The notes: generated by a model not told the origin, from the sequence alone. Shown: positions 37,254 to 45,960, numbered from the stretch's first letter. The stretch: DNA of 64,000 bases from Dolichospermum sp. LEGE 00240 (GCF_015207875.1 NZ_JADEVZ010000008.1:1-64000), one strand, 5' to 3'. Translations and numbers: made by a program.

Positions 37254-38279
37254 CTACAGATGTAAGGGCAGATTGAGGTAATTGGGTGGTGGCAGCCGAT
37301 CTGTGGTTTGAAAACCAGGAGGTGCATCGATCGATTGTAACAATCGGTTAACAACCGTGCCACAGGTTAAGACCGCTACAGCAGGCCGAGTGATTCTTAG
37401 GGTAGTGCTCGGTTCGCCAATCACAGAGCATTCATGGCTGTCAAATTCACCAGTGCTATAGACCTTTCCCACCGCCTGAGTTTCCACAATTGGACCTTGG
37501 TCGGTTTCTGTAGTGACGATTGATTTCATTCCCGTAACGTCACCGACGGGGATATCCCTGTCAAGACAGATGGCTGGGACAATCTCTGTGTCTGTAGTGG
37601 GTATAAATTGCTGCTTTTGAGTCCGAATTCTCCATCCTAGATGGGAACAGAGCCACTCGTTGACATGCCAGTTGACAGCAGGTGTCTTGTGGGTGGCGAT
37701 TACTTGTTGGAAATCTGCCACTGTTAGCCCCACACCATGCAGTTCGGAGAGAATTTTCCCATAATCATTAACATTGTAGCGTGTAATCACCTCAAGGCGA
37801 TCGATGCGGTGAGTTGCACCAGCCACAGTGGCGATCAGATGCCCACAGAAGACATCCTGAAAACCAGAACCGATCAGGGTACAGTTGTGTTCTTTAGCCA
37901 GCCGATCCAGTTTTTGAGTCAGGTTGGGGGAGGTAGTCCAAGGGTAGAAGGCTTCTTCTCCAGTCGTGATAGCATTAACACCGTGTTTGGCTGCCATTTC
38001 TAGGGGAGAGTAGAGATCTACCATCATACTACGGGTACAGATGATACAAACATTGGCCTTTGCAGCTTGAAAAACTTGCTCGGCTTCATCAGGATGGCGG
38101 ATGAGTAACCCCAAGGATGTCTCGATCTCCAAGATTTCACCAACATCTTTGCCAATCCGGGAGGGATTGCGATCAAGCACACCCACAAGTTCGATCCCCT
38201 TTTCATGCAAGTGCCTGATGAGCGTCTGACCCATCATACCACAACCCCACACGATCGCTCTAATTTTAGGCTCTTTCAT
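37254..38279 (-). CDS. NAD(P)-dependent reductase, 2,4-diaminopentanoate dehydrogenase-like
   Basis: The 341-residue product has an N-terminal Rossmann motif (VWGCGMMGQTLIRHL, about 10-24) of the dihydrodipicolinate-reductase family. The length and C-terminal domain (GVGLTVADF, HVNEWL, TRPAVA) match the 2,4-diaminopentanoate dehydrogenase-like group, which acts on amines and imines. It is convergent with the sulfatase and inside the transposon-bracketed island. It could reduce an imine formed after release of the NRPS-PKS product; that link is inferred. Confidence 0.72.
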   Translation of the reverse strand: MKEPKIRAIVWGCGMMGQTLIRHLHEKGIELVGVLDRNPSRIGKDVGEILEIETSLGLLIRHPDEAEQVFQAAKANVCIICTRSMMVDLYSPLEMAAKHGVNAITTGEEAFYPWTTSPNLTQKLDRLAKEHNCTLIGSGFQDVFCGHLIATVAGATHRIDRLEVITRYNVNDYGKILSELHGVGLTVADFQQVIATHKTPAVNWHVNEWLCSHLGWRIRTQKQQFIPTTDTEIVPAICLDRDIPVGDVTGMKSIVTTETDQGPIVETQAVGKVYSTGEFDSHECSVIGEPSTTLRITRPAVAVLTCGTVVNRLLQSIDAPPGFQTTDRLPPPNYLNLPLHL

Positions 38280-38535
38280 TACTAATCCTCATTGGACAAT
38301 TGGGTAGAAACCCCACCCTTTAGCGAAGCGGAGGGTGGCTTTACATCAAGTTTAAGCAACAATCAATCCGGTCGAACGCCGAATTAAAGTTACTTTACCA
38401 ATACTGTAGCCAAAAAAAGAGTATGAAGCGAGAGGGCTGATGTAGTAGAGTTATAGTCTTCCAAAACAACAACTCGAAAACCACATACACAGCAATTCTC
38501 ATTTTGAAAAAAATAAGATAGAATTCTCTTAATTT
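38280..38535. other. Intergenic region at the right border of the island
   Basis: Holds a hairpin CCACCCT / AGGGTGG at about 38315-38339. No ORF is supported. Confidence 0.45.
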
Positions 38536-39410
38536 AACCTGAGTTCGACGTAAAAAATCCGCTAGAAAGCACATGGGGAGAGAGTTAAAGACTTTTAGCT
38601 AAAGAAACTTTATTCTCAATAATTGCTAGTTGTTGAGAATAAACTTGAGTTTGGACTCACTGGCATTTAGCAACAATGATAATGAAAAGAAGGCAAGAGA
38701 AAATTACCCAAAGTCCTTGAGAGACCCAGTGTTGTCGAATCGCGGAAAAAGAAGCAGAAACTAAGCAGTAATTAGGTCGGCGTTCTTCAGTGTTTCTTCT
38801 GATTTAGGTTTTTTAGATGCGTGTTTTTTGACAGTGGGATAACGGGGACGTGGAGGTGGCTGATGTCCTTGGGCGCGACCGGGTGATTTACCGCGAGTTT
38901 TGGGGGGTTGGGCAGGAGTACCAATAGCAGCTAAAATTAGGGGAAAGGCTTGTGCTACACGCCCTGGAGACAGTGTATTCTGAGTTGATTGCCAAGGCAA
39001 TGGGGAGTCGATGCAGGCTGCCCTTGCCAGCCATAGTTGCCAAGTTAACAGGGGCATTAGATCACTCCATCCTTCTGCTGCCCGAGTAGAGCTAAGTTGA
39101 GGCTGTGTCCAATGTAACCTTTGCCTTGCAAAACGATACCAATGTTCTAGAGTAAAACGGCGTAAATATTTGTGCCAGAGATCCTCTAATGCAGGTATTG
39201 TCTGACCCAACCAAGCCAGCCATAAGGGTTGAAACTTACGATTACGTCCGATAGGTTGAATTAACCTGAGTTCGGTGTTAGGAGTTTCTCCTTCGGAGAC
39301 GCTACGCGAACGGAGTTATGATTTTTTCAACGAGATCATAAGGGTTTGAGACTCATACTTGGGGCGAGTTTTCCACAAATTATCTTATGTCGAACTCAGG
39401 TAAAATTAAG
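38528..39410. mobile_element. Decayed IS with CTTAATTTWACCTGAGTTCG ends
   Basis: Inverted ends at 38528-38553 and 39385-39410 (ACCTGAGTTCGAC core). They enclose the C-terminal transposase fragment and internal debris, including a partial extra end at about 39263. It interrupts the IS66 remnant on its right. Confidence 0.75.
38761..39250 (-). pseudogene. Transposase C-terminal fragment
   Basis: About 160 residues. The in-frame sequence upstream of the first ATG continues to about 39250 (QPLWLAWLGQTIPALEDLWH). The pattern KYLRRFTLEHWYRFARQRLHW, the WSDLMPLLTWQLWLAR block and a basic Pro-rich tail are typical of the C terminus of a cyanobacterial DDE transposase family. The N-terminal catalytic part is absent. 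Confidence 0.75.
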
Positions 39411-39439
39411 CAGCTTTCAACAAGTCAGAATCATCAGAA

Positions 39440-39964
39440 TCAGCAGTAACTTGTGGAAGCAAAGAATGTCCCACGGGTCTTTGTGCCACATCCTTTACAG
39501 GTCAATTGATGTAGACGATGCTCTATCACTATGGGACTGATGGGTGGAATTTCTACTATCTGGTGACGATAGGGGTTTGTATCAACTCCCGTCAGGGTAG
39601 CTCCACAATTTACACATTCTTCGGGATGATGTTCTATGACTTCCCTACATTCTTCGATTGGGTATAAGTCTCGGCTATTTCCTTTATGACCTGCTTGACC
39701 CCCTCTTTTTTTGCTGCTTTTTTGTTTTACAGGCTTTTTTCCAAATCCCGGTGGGTCACTTGATGGTGGTGATGATGAGTTAACGGAACTCCTATTTATT
39801 TTTTCTAATAGCTGTTCTTGAACTGTCAGGACTTCTGTTAGTTTCTTTGACTGTTTTTCTATTTCCTGCGCCATTTCCTCCACCAGTTTCTTGACGCTGG
39901 CTGGAGTCTTACCCCAATCTTCTGGAGGTATCTGTTCTAAGTGATTGACGCGATTTAGTTCCAT
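39440..39964 (-). pseudogene. IS66-family transposase N-terminal fragment
   Basis: Coiled-coil start (residues 1-55), a Ser/Pro-rich linker (SSPPSSDPPGFGKKP), the basic QAGHKGNSRDL segment, and a zinc-binding pair CVNCG...CKGCG of IS66 TnpC. The frame ends where the neighbouring IS begins, so the catalytic core is missing. Confidence 0.82.
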
Positions 39965-40028
39965 GTCACTTAATTTATCACATTTTGGAGGTAATTTTTA
40001 ACGATCGCTCTTCTACCCCCCTGAACGG

Positions 40029-40280
40029 TTACGTTATATGATTTTTTTCACAGAAAAAGCGATAAACTTCTTCCCACATTGATTTAACAGTACCAATGAA
40101 TATGATTCCGTCTAATTTAAAGTGTTCGTACAGTACGGAGGCTACAAATCGGCTTTCTGGATATGGTTTGTCATCTATTTTACAATTAGCTTTGTTATAT
40201 TCTCGCTGTGATTTATCGCTTCCGTCAGTACCTTTGAATCCTCTACCTACACCCAGAGGAGAGATTAGTATCTTTACTTT
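40029..40280 (-). pseudogene. CRISPR-associated CARF-like protein, N-terminal fragment
   Basis: Reverse-strand frame of about 84 codons from KVKILISPLGVGRGF to a TAA at 40029-40031. The start VKILISPLGxG, then SRFVASVLYEHFKLDGIIF, then FIGTVKSMWEEVY resemble the N terminus of TM1812/TIGR02221-type CRISPR accessory proteins (LGTG..., then ...ILGTxxSMWDxxx). No ATG is present: CTG directly follows a TAA at the expected start. The rest of the protein is missing. It is probably a relic of a type III CRISPR accessory gene. Confidence 0.5.
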
Positions 40281-40331
40281 CAGTTATTATTTGGTATATA
40301 CCCTATGAAATTATGTGTTCCCCGCACTGTT

Positions 40332-40523
40332 ATGGAAAATCAATTGGGATTTTTGCTGAAGCTGCTATTATTTTCGACTTTGCTATCGGTATTAATTAAA
40401 TATGCTGCTCCGTTTTTAGGGATTCCAGCAACGGTGACAAATGTGCTGATTATGATTTTATCACCAACTATAATTATGGCCACTGTTCTCCTGTGGCGAA
40501 TACCAAGACAAAAGCAAAATTAA
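40332..40523 (+). CDS. Small hypothetical membrane protein
   Basis: 63 residues from ATG 40332 (MENQLGF), or 72 if ATG 40305 is used. Two hydrophobic segments are visible (FLLKLLLFSTLLSVLI and VTNVLIMILSPTIIMATVLL) with a basic end (RIPRQKQN). I do not recognise it; it lies 88 bp before the AI-2E permease gene and may be co-transcribed. Confidence 0.55.
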   Translation: MENQLGFLLKLLLFSTLLSVLIKYAAPFLGIPATVTNVLIMILSPTIIMATVLLWRIPRQKQN

Positions 40524-40611
40524 TCAAAAAAATATAGGTAATGTTGCTAAAATCAGCTAATCTAACTGCATTGTCATCAAAAAGCATTTTACCAAGCTGG
40601 GAGTCTTGCTT

Positions 40612-41697
40612 GTGAATCTTGGTCAATGGATAGGCTTAATTGCTTTAGTTATATCTTTATATATATTGTGGCAACTTCGTGACGTTTTGCTATTAATATT
40701 TGCGGCGGTTGTGTTAGCGACGACTTTAAATCGTCTCGCGCGACGCTTTCAAAGTTTAGGAATAAAACGGGGATTAGCAGTTTTATTAGCTGTAGGGATT
40801 TTCTTGGGGGGTGTTGTCTGTTTTTTCTGGTTAATTGTCCCACCTTTTGTCCAGCAATTTCATGAACTTACTTATCGAGTTCCCCAAGGATTTGGGCGGT
40901 TGAATAGTTGGATTGATGTCCAAAGAAGTCATATTCCTGAACAATTATTACCTTATATACCGGATCTAAATAGTTTAATTGCACAAGCTCAACCGCTATT
41001 TAATCGCCTGTTAGGTAATTCTTTTGCTTTTGTTTCTGGCTCGTTAGAAGTTGTTCTGAAAATTTTATTAGTCCTGGTTTTAACAGGAATGTTATTAGTT
41101 AATCCCGATGCTTATCAAAAGGTATTTGTTCGCATATTTCCCTCCTTTTATCGGCGGCGGGTGGTAGGAATTATAGAACAGTGCGAAGTTTCCTTAGAGG
41201 GATGGGTGACTGGTGCTTCTATTGGCGTGTTTGTAGTTGGGTTGATGAGCTTGGTGGGGTTATCAATTTTGGGTGTAAAAGCTGCGCTGGCTTTGGGTGT
41301 GTTAGCCGGATTTATGAATTTAATTCCTAATTTGGGTCCGACTATGAGTGTAGTCCCCGCTATGGCGATCGCCCTTTTGGATAATCCCTGGAAAGCTGTT
41401 GCTGTGTTCGTTCTCTACTTTGTTATTCAACAGACTGAAAGTAATTTCATCACACCTGTAGTCATGGCTCATCAAGTATCTTTACTACCCGCTGTGACTT
41501 TAATTTCTCAGTTATTTTTTGTGACCTTTTTTGGATTTTTAGGATTATTTTTAGCACTTCCTCTGACGGTTGTTGCCAAAATTTGGGTACAAGAAGTATT
41601 AATTAAAGATGTGTTAGATCAATGGAATAATGATCAAGAAGATCATACAAAATTAACTATAGTTGAGGAACATTCCGATATTAATAATGAAGTTTAG
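40612..41697 (+). CDS. AI-2E family transporter (PerM/TqsA-like permease)
   Basis: About 361 residues. I prefer GTG 40612 because GGAG lies 8 nt upstream; TTG 40606 is also possible. Eight hydrophobic segments are arranged as in the UPF0118/AI-2E transporter family, with FMNLIPNLGPTMSVVPA and QQTESNFITPVVMAHQVSLLP in the conserved second half. The substrate is uncertain in cyanobacteria; the family includes exporters and Na+/H+ antiporters. Confidence 0.85.
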   Translation: MNLGQWIGLIALVISLYILWQLRDVLLLIFAAVVLATTLNRLARRFQSLGIKRGLAVLLAVGIFLGGVVCFFWLIVPPFVQQFHELTYRVPQGFGRLNSWIDVQRSHIPEQLLPYIPDLNSLIAQAQPLFNRLLGNSFAFVSGSLEVVLKILLVLVLTGMLLVNPDAYQKVFVRIFPSFYRRRVVGIIEQCEVSLEGWVTGASIGVFVVGLMSLVGLSILGVKAALALGVLAGFMNLIPNLGPTMSVVPAMAIALLDNPWKAVAVFVLYFVIQQTESNFITPVVMAHQVSLLPAVTLISQLFFVTFFGFLGLFLALPLTVVAKIWVQEVLIKDVLDQWNNDQEDHTKLTIVEEHSDINNEV

Positions 41698-41759
41698 GAG
41701 TTCATGAAAGATATTTTTTTGTTTCTTGTTTATAAACTCCTGACTCCTGACTCCTGCTG

Positions 41760-41862
41760 TAAGCTGTTACGCAGCTAAATTTGATAACCATAATTTACTT
41801 GAACTTTGTAGTGCGGGCATCTTGCCCGCTAGAATTATACAAACTAAATGCACAACAGCTTA
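41760..41862. mobile_element. 103-bp MITE ending at the geranylgeranyl-reductase stop codon
   Basis: Terminal repeats TAAGCTGTTACGCA and TGCACAACAGCTTA. It contains the hairpin GTGCGGGCATCTTGCCCGC (41811-41829), also found inside the MITE at 45724. The right end directly touches the TGA of the next gene. Confidence 0.75.
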
Positions 41863-42981
41863 TCAACCAAAACCAGGAATTAATCGCTTTAAGGCGCGAC
41901 CAACAACATCATCATAGCGCAATTCTCCACAGAGGATTTTACCCATGATTTGAGCGCCAGAGGGACGTTTAACACCAACTCTGTAACCAATACCAGGGAA
42001 GCGATAAAATGCCCCTGCTAGTTTTTGCGCCCAAGCCATATCATTTCCCCATTGTTCATTAATGGCATTGGTATAGTTTTCTAAAGCGTTAATATCACCA
42101 CTTAAAGCATCGTGAATAAACCCTGCGGCGAGAACGGCGCTAAAAATAGAGGGACGAATACCTTCGGCGGTAAAGGGGTCAACTACACAAGCTGCTTCTC
42201 CAGCTAAAACTGCATTTTGGGTATGGAGTTTTTGGTTTCCATCCCAAATACATAGAGGATGACCGTATTGTTTACTAGTTTTGATATCTAAATTAAAAGA
42301 TTTGGCATATTCATCCAAAATTTTCTTAAAGTCTTGGGGTTCGCCACCCATAAAAGTGCCGACTCCGATAGAATAACAGTCAGTTTTGGGGAAGTTCCAG
42401 ATATAGCCGTTTTTGACTAAGCCAAACTCAAAGTGAATTGTGGTTTTTTTCTCGACAATTGCCGGAATTTCTGCTTCTAATGCTCCGGCCAATCGGCGTT
42501 TGCGGTCTTTAAACCCTAGCCATTTAGCCATTGGACCTTTTGCACCATCAGCGGCAATGAGATAACGACCAGTGACTATTCCTGTGGCTGTGGTAACTTG
42601 CCAAGCATCGGTTTTAAATTCTATCCCTGTAACTTCTGTTTTGTCTCGTAGTTCAGCCCCTTGATTTTGAGCTTGTTGGATCAGGAAATGATCAAAAATA
42701 TCCCGCCGCACCATCCAAACGGGTTCTTTGGTGTCAATTTTTGCTTCTACAGGATCGCCTAATTCCCAGGTAAAGCGCAAAGAGTCAGCTTTAGTAGAGA
42801 TAGCAGGGCTAAAGTCAAAGTCAAACCATTGAGCTACGCTAGGTGACACACCACCGCCACAGGGCTTATATCTGGGTAGGGATTCCTTTTCTAGGATTAA
42901 AACTGAGCGCCCTTTTTTGGCTAGATGATATGCTGCTGTTCCTCCGGCAGGACCTGCGCCAACAATAATGCAGTCGTACAT
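41863..42981 (-). CDS. Geranylgeranyl reductase family FAD protein
   Basis: The 372-residue product has an N-terminal FAD motif IVGAGPAGGTAAYHLAKKG (residues 6-24), then PRYKPCGGGVSP, the motif seen in geranylgeranyl reductases and related flavoproteins. The GEAACVVDPFTAEGIR block is near residue 270. It could reduce the prenyl tail of chlorophyll, tocopherol or quinone precursors. The order geranylgeranyl reductase, frr, pyrH is one I recall in cyanobacteria. I do not assign chlP because several paralogues exist. Confidence 0.87.
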   Translation of the reverse strand: MYDCIIVGAGPAGGTAAYHLAKKGRSVLILEKESLPRYKPCGGGVSPSVAQWFDFDFSPAISTKADSLRFTWELGDPVEAKIDTKEPVWMVRRDIFDHFLIQQAQNQGAELRDKTEVTGIEFKTDAWQVTTATGIVTGRYLIAADGAKGPMAKWLGFKDRKRRLAGALEAEIPAIVEKKTTIHFEFGLVKNGYIWNFPKTDCYSIGVGTFMGGEPQDFKKILDEYAKSFNLDIKTSKQYGHPLCIWDGNQKLHTQNAVLAGEAACVVDPFTAEGIRPSIFSAVLAAGFIHDALSGDINALENYTNAINEQWGNDMAWAQKLAGAFYRFPGIGYRVGVKRPSGAQIMGKILCGELRYDDVVGRALKRLIPGFG

Positions 42982-43112
42982 AATGGCTAATTTTTCGCGC
43001 TCTATCTTAACTTAGTTGATTTTTCAGTATATATTAGGAGGCTATGATTTTTTTTATCAATTTTTAGTAAATGGAGATTGGTGATTGGTGATTGGTGATT
43101 GGTAAAATTCTT

Positions 43113-43157
43113 ACCTGTCACCTGTCACCTGTCACCTGTCACCTGTCACCTGTCACC
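43113..43157. repeat. Heptamer short tandem repeat (CCTGTCA)n next to the frr stop
   Basis: About six perfect units ending right at the TAA of frr. A second heptamer run (GGTGATT, about four units) lies at 43076-43102. Confidence 0.88.
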
Positions 43158-43706
43158 TTACACAGTGGTAATCTCTTTTTCCTTTTCTATCAACAATTCG
43201 TCTATCTTTGCTATGTACTTGTTGGTCAGTTTTTGGAGTTTGTCTTGCTGATCTCGTGCTTCATCTTCGGAGATTTTCGCACTTTTTTCCTGTTTGCGAA
43301 TGGAATCGAGAGCGTCTCGGCGAATATTGCGAATTGCTACACGACCTTCTTCGGCATACTTAACGGCAAGTTTGACAAATTCTTTCCGGCGATCGCTAGT
43401 TAGTGGGGGAATATTCAACCGGATCACACTACCGTCGTTACTGGGAGTTAAGCCCACATCCGACAGAGAGATAGCTTTTTCAAAGATATTTAAGCTGCCC
43501 TTATCGTAGGGCTGAATCAGGATGGTTGAAGAGTCTGGCGTGCTGATGTTTGCCAGAGATTTCAAGGGTGTTGGTGAACCGTAATAGTCCACTTGGACTT
43601 TATCTAATAAACTCGAATTGGCGCGACCAGTACGAATTGTATTAAAAGCTCGTTGAGTAGACTCAACGGTTTTTTGCATCGTACTCTCAGCTTCAGCTAA
43701 TTTCAC
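43158..43706 (-). CDS. frr: Ribosome recycling factor
   Basis: 182 residues. The protein begins [15 protein letters not shown] and has the [12 protein letters not shown] motif, [13 protein letters not shown], and the C-terminal [14 protein letters not shown]. The start is GTG 43706, eight codons after the first open codon, because GGGAGG lies 5 nt upstream and it matches the family start. It frees ribosomes from mRNA after termination, together with EF-G. It overlaps the end of pyrH by 14 nt, so the two are translationally coupled. Confidence 0.95.
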   Translation of the reverse strand: MKLAEAESTMQKTVESTQRAFNTIRTGRANSSLLDKVQVDYYGSPTPLKSLANISTPDSSTILIQPYDKGSLNIFEKAISLSDVGLTPSNDGSVIRLNIPPLTSDRRKEFVKLAVKYAEEGRVAIRNIRRDALDSIRKQEKSAKISEDEARDQQDKLQKLTNKYIAKIDELLIEKEKEITTV

Positions 43707-44421
43707 AAGAACCTCCCACAAGAGTGCCAATAGATTCTCCCATGACTGCCCGGTGGATGTTACCTCGCACCGTCAGGTCAAATACTAAAATGGGGAGATT
43801 ATTTTCTTTACATAGAGCAATTGCGGTACTATCCATAACTCGCAAATCTTTAGCCAAAACGTGGGCGTAGGTAAGGGTGGTAAAACGCTTGGCATCAGGA
43901 TAAAGTTTGGGGTCAGCATCGTAAATGCCGTCTACTTTAGTAGCTTTAAAAATCACTTCTGCTTCAATTTCTGCCGCTCTTAAGGCCGCAGTGGTATCTG
44001 TGGTAAAGAAGGGATTTCCTGAACCTGCGCCAAAAATTACCACCCGTCCTTTTTCAAGATGACGGATGGCACGACGGCGAATATATGGTTCTGCTAGTTC
44101 TTGCATGGCGATCGCTGTTTGCACCCTTGTTTGAACTCCCATCCGTTCTAGAGAATCTTGCAGGGTCATAGCATTCATTACTGTGGCAATCATCCCGATA
44201 TAGTCAGCGGTTGCCCGATCCATACCTGCTGATGCTGCTTTAATGCCTCGAAAAATATTGCCACCGCCAACCACGATGGCCACCTGCACACCACTGGCTA
44301 TCACCTCGCCTATTTCCTTGGCTATTTCCTCGACCACTTCTGGGTCAATGCCATAGCCTAAGTTGCCCATTAAGGCTTCACCGCTCAGTTTAAGTAAAAC
44401 CCGTCGGTAATTCGTTCCCAT
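43693..44421 (-). CDS. pyrH: UMP kinase
   Basis: 242 residues from ATG 44421 ([19 protein letters not shown]). An upstream ATG 13 codons earlier gives a non-homologous extension. The motifs [47 protein letters not shown] and the [10 protein letters not shown] segment are intact. It phosphorylates UMP to UDP, is hexameric, and is regulated by GTP/UTP in many bacteria. It is the first gene of the pyrH-frr unit. Confidence 0.96.
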   Translation of the reverse strand: MGTNYRRVLLKLSGEALMGNLGYGIDPEVVEEIAKEIGEVIASGVQVAIVVGGGNIFRGIKAASAGMDRATADYIGMIATVMNAMTLQDSLERMGVQTRVQTAIAMQELAEPYIRRRAIRHLEKGRVVIFGAGSGNPFFTTDTTAALRAAEIEAEVIFKATKVDGIYDADPKLYPDAKRFTTLTYAHVLAKDLRVMDSTAIALCKENNLPILVFDLTVRGNIHRAVMGESIGTLVGGSCEIS

Positions 44422-44460
44422 GAAGTTCCGCTTTATCAAAAAAGTTGCAATTGCCTCCAA

Positions 44461-45020
44461 CCTAAGATAACAGTACAGTGACTATCTGTGTCTAGTTAGG
44501 TTGTCCGCCATTTGCATAAAGTCCCCATTTGTTCGGTTTGGGCTGGATCTATTTGCTGATTTGGCCATAAACAATCGTCAGCATATCATACACATAACAC
44601 AAGGTTTGTGAATTGTCTCCATGTTTTCCGCTTTGTACACTCGTTTTTGTAGGCGGAATAAGTTACGGCGGAATTTCTTCCAAGGCAACGTTTTCCAGGA
44701 TTCACTAGAGTTTTCTCTGTGTCTAATCATGCTCTGCTCCAATTTGTGTATTCTGAACACCTCAGACCAATTACAGTCTGTCCTCCCCGAATTGAGGGAG
44801 TTCCGCTGCTCGTCCAGCCTACTTGTAGGGTTAGACCGCCCTTAGACCCTCAACCCGTTTTTATTCGTTCCCTCGGTTGATTATTAGTTCCGTTAGGTGT
44901 AGCCTCAACCACTGGAATCCCTGGACTCTGACCGCTATTTTAAAAAGGATGCGGCAGGATTTAACTCCAGTGAAGTCAGGTTTTTGAGTTGTGTCCTGCT
45001 TGCATATAGGTTGCTTTTTA
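44461..45020 (-). mobile_element. Group II intron fragment (5' part and start of RT gene)
   Basis: Reverse strand. A structured region from about 45020 to 44731 precedes ATG 44730. That ATG opens MIRHRENSSESWKTLPWK and LFRLQKRVYKA, the N-terminal RVT_N domain of intron-encoded reverse transcriptases. The frame diverges and stops about 50 residues later, and the left flank to 44461 has nothing clear. The upstream edge is cut by a MITE. Confidence 0.55.
44578..44730 (-). pseudogene. Reverse transcriptase N-terminal remnant
   Basis: About 35 residues of RVT_N homology (WKTLPWKKFRRNLFRLQKRV), then unrelated sequence and a stop. The RT core and maturase domains are absent. Confidence 0.55.
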
Positions 45021-45221
45021 AGAGGGTGTTTGAAAAGTCTAATTTATTACTTGCAAGGGCGACTAGAAGTCGCGGAACCACACAGACGAAACCCACCTAT
45101 TCCTTCGGTCCCGTAAGGGATACGTGGGTTCAAAAGCCTTGATTTTTCGTTAGTCCACGCAGGTGGACTTTGTTTGTGTAGTAGCGATTTCTAATCGCCG
45201 GAAACTTTTCAAACATCCTCT
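45021..45221. mobile_element. MITE with AGAGGGTGTTTGAAAAGT ends
   Basis: 201 bp with inverted ends (right end ACTTTTCAAACATCCTCT). It is a relative of the 18529 MITE. It sits between the group II intron fragment and the truncated IS1634-like copy, whose transposase frame runs on into it. Confidence 0.8.
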
Positions 45222-45681
45222 TATACTCTCCATGTAAATGTAATGAGCTTGAATCTAAATGGGAGTATTTAGTTTCTATTCCAAATTTTTTTACTACTTC
45301 TAAGGCAATAATTAGGAATAGTTCTGTTAATCCATGTTTGTAGAGCTTGTCCATTACTCTACCTATTTTATCATCATTTAAATCTGATGCTTTTATTCCT
45401 TCTCTTATTAAATGTTCTATGGGTTTATCTTGAAAAAAATCAGGGAATAAATATAATGGTCTTGATACAAAACCTAGTCCATTCAGAATGATTGCTTTAA
45501 CTACTTCGCCTGTATTTACTTTCTCTCTACTATCTACTAACAATATTTCATTGACTTTTTCTACTATTTCTATTTCATCTATTATTCCTGCTATTATTCC
45601 TAAGTGATCTAAGTTTTTACTCTCAAATTCTTTTTTTTGGTAATTCATATTTTTTGGTATTTTGATTTCATTCAGACTCAT
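45222..45681 (-). pseudogene. IS1634-like transposase N-terminal part, copy 2
   Basis: About 153 residues from ATG 45681 (MSLNEIKIPKNMNYQKKEF) to HLDSSSLHLHGEY, where the first catalytic-Asp region begins. The last about 30 codons of the open frame are MITE sequence. The C-terminal half is missing. Confidence 0.8.
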
Positions 45682-45723
45682 TTTCTCATTTTTTCTTCTG
45701 AATTTATTGTCAATACCTTATTA

Positions 45724-45826
45724 CAGCGGTTTCCGCTCTTATGAGGTACAAAGTTGAATCATGAAACTCTTGTGGTGCGGGCATCTTGCCCGCTAGATAT
45801 GTACCTCATAACACCGAGAAGTGCTG
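45724..45826. mobile_element. 103-bp MITE with TA duplication inside the IS leader
   Basis: Ends CAGCGG and GTGCTG flanked by TA on both sides. Inner inverted pair ATGAGGTAC / GTACCTCAT. It encloses GTGCGGGCATCTTGCCCGC. Copy 1 of the IS has the empty site (GAAATTAATAAGG), which defines the insertion exactly. Confidence 0.85.
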
Positions 45827-45960
45827 TAATTTCAATTTGTTGGCAATTTTTATATTACTGTCTATATTTATTGCCAACTTAGTTATGTGTTTATATTTAA
45901 GCTATTTATGTTACTTATTACACTTGTGTCTGTACTACAAAACGAAGTGCGGAATGTGGG

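Larger units (their letters stand above)
45222..45960 (-). mobile_element. Truncated IS1634-like element, copy 2, with a nested MITE
   Basis: The left end lies at about 45945-45960 with the CATTCCGCACTTCG-type repeat. The leader is the same as copy 1 except for a 103-bp MITE at 45724-45826. The transposase start follows at 45681, and the 3' part is lost at the 45021-45221 MITE. Confidence 0.8.

Noticed and set aside
41863-42981. Assignment as chlP
   Set aside because: The geranylgeranyl reductase family has several paralogues in cyanobacteria and I cannot separate them by eye.
43707-43730. Upstream start of frr
   Set aside because: GTG 43706 has GGGAGG 5 nt upstream and matches the family start; the extension lies in pyrH coding sequence.
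44422-44460. Upstream start of pyrH
   Set aside because: The family begins at MGTNYRR; the additional 13 residues have no homology.
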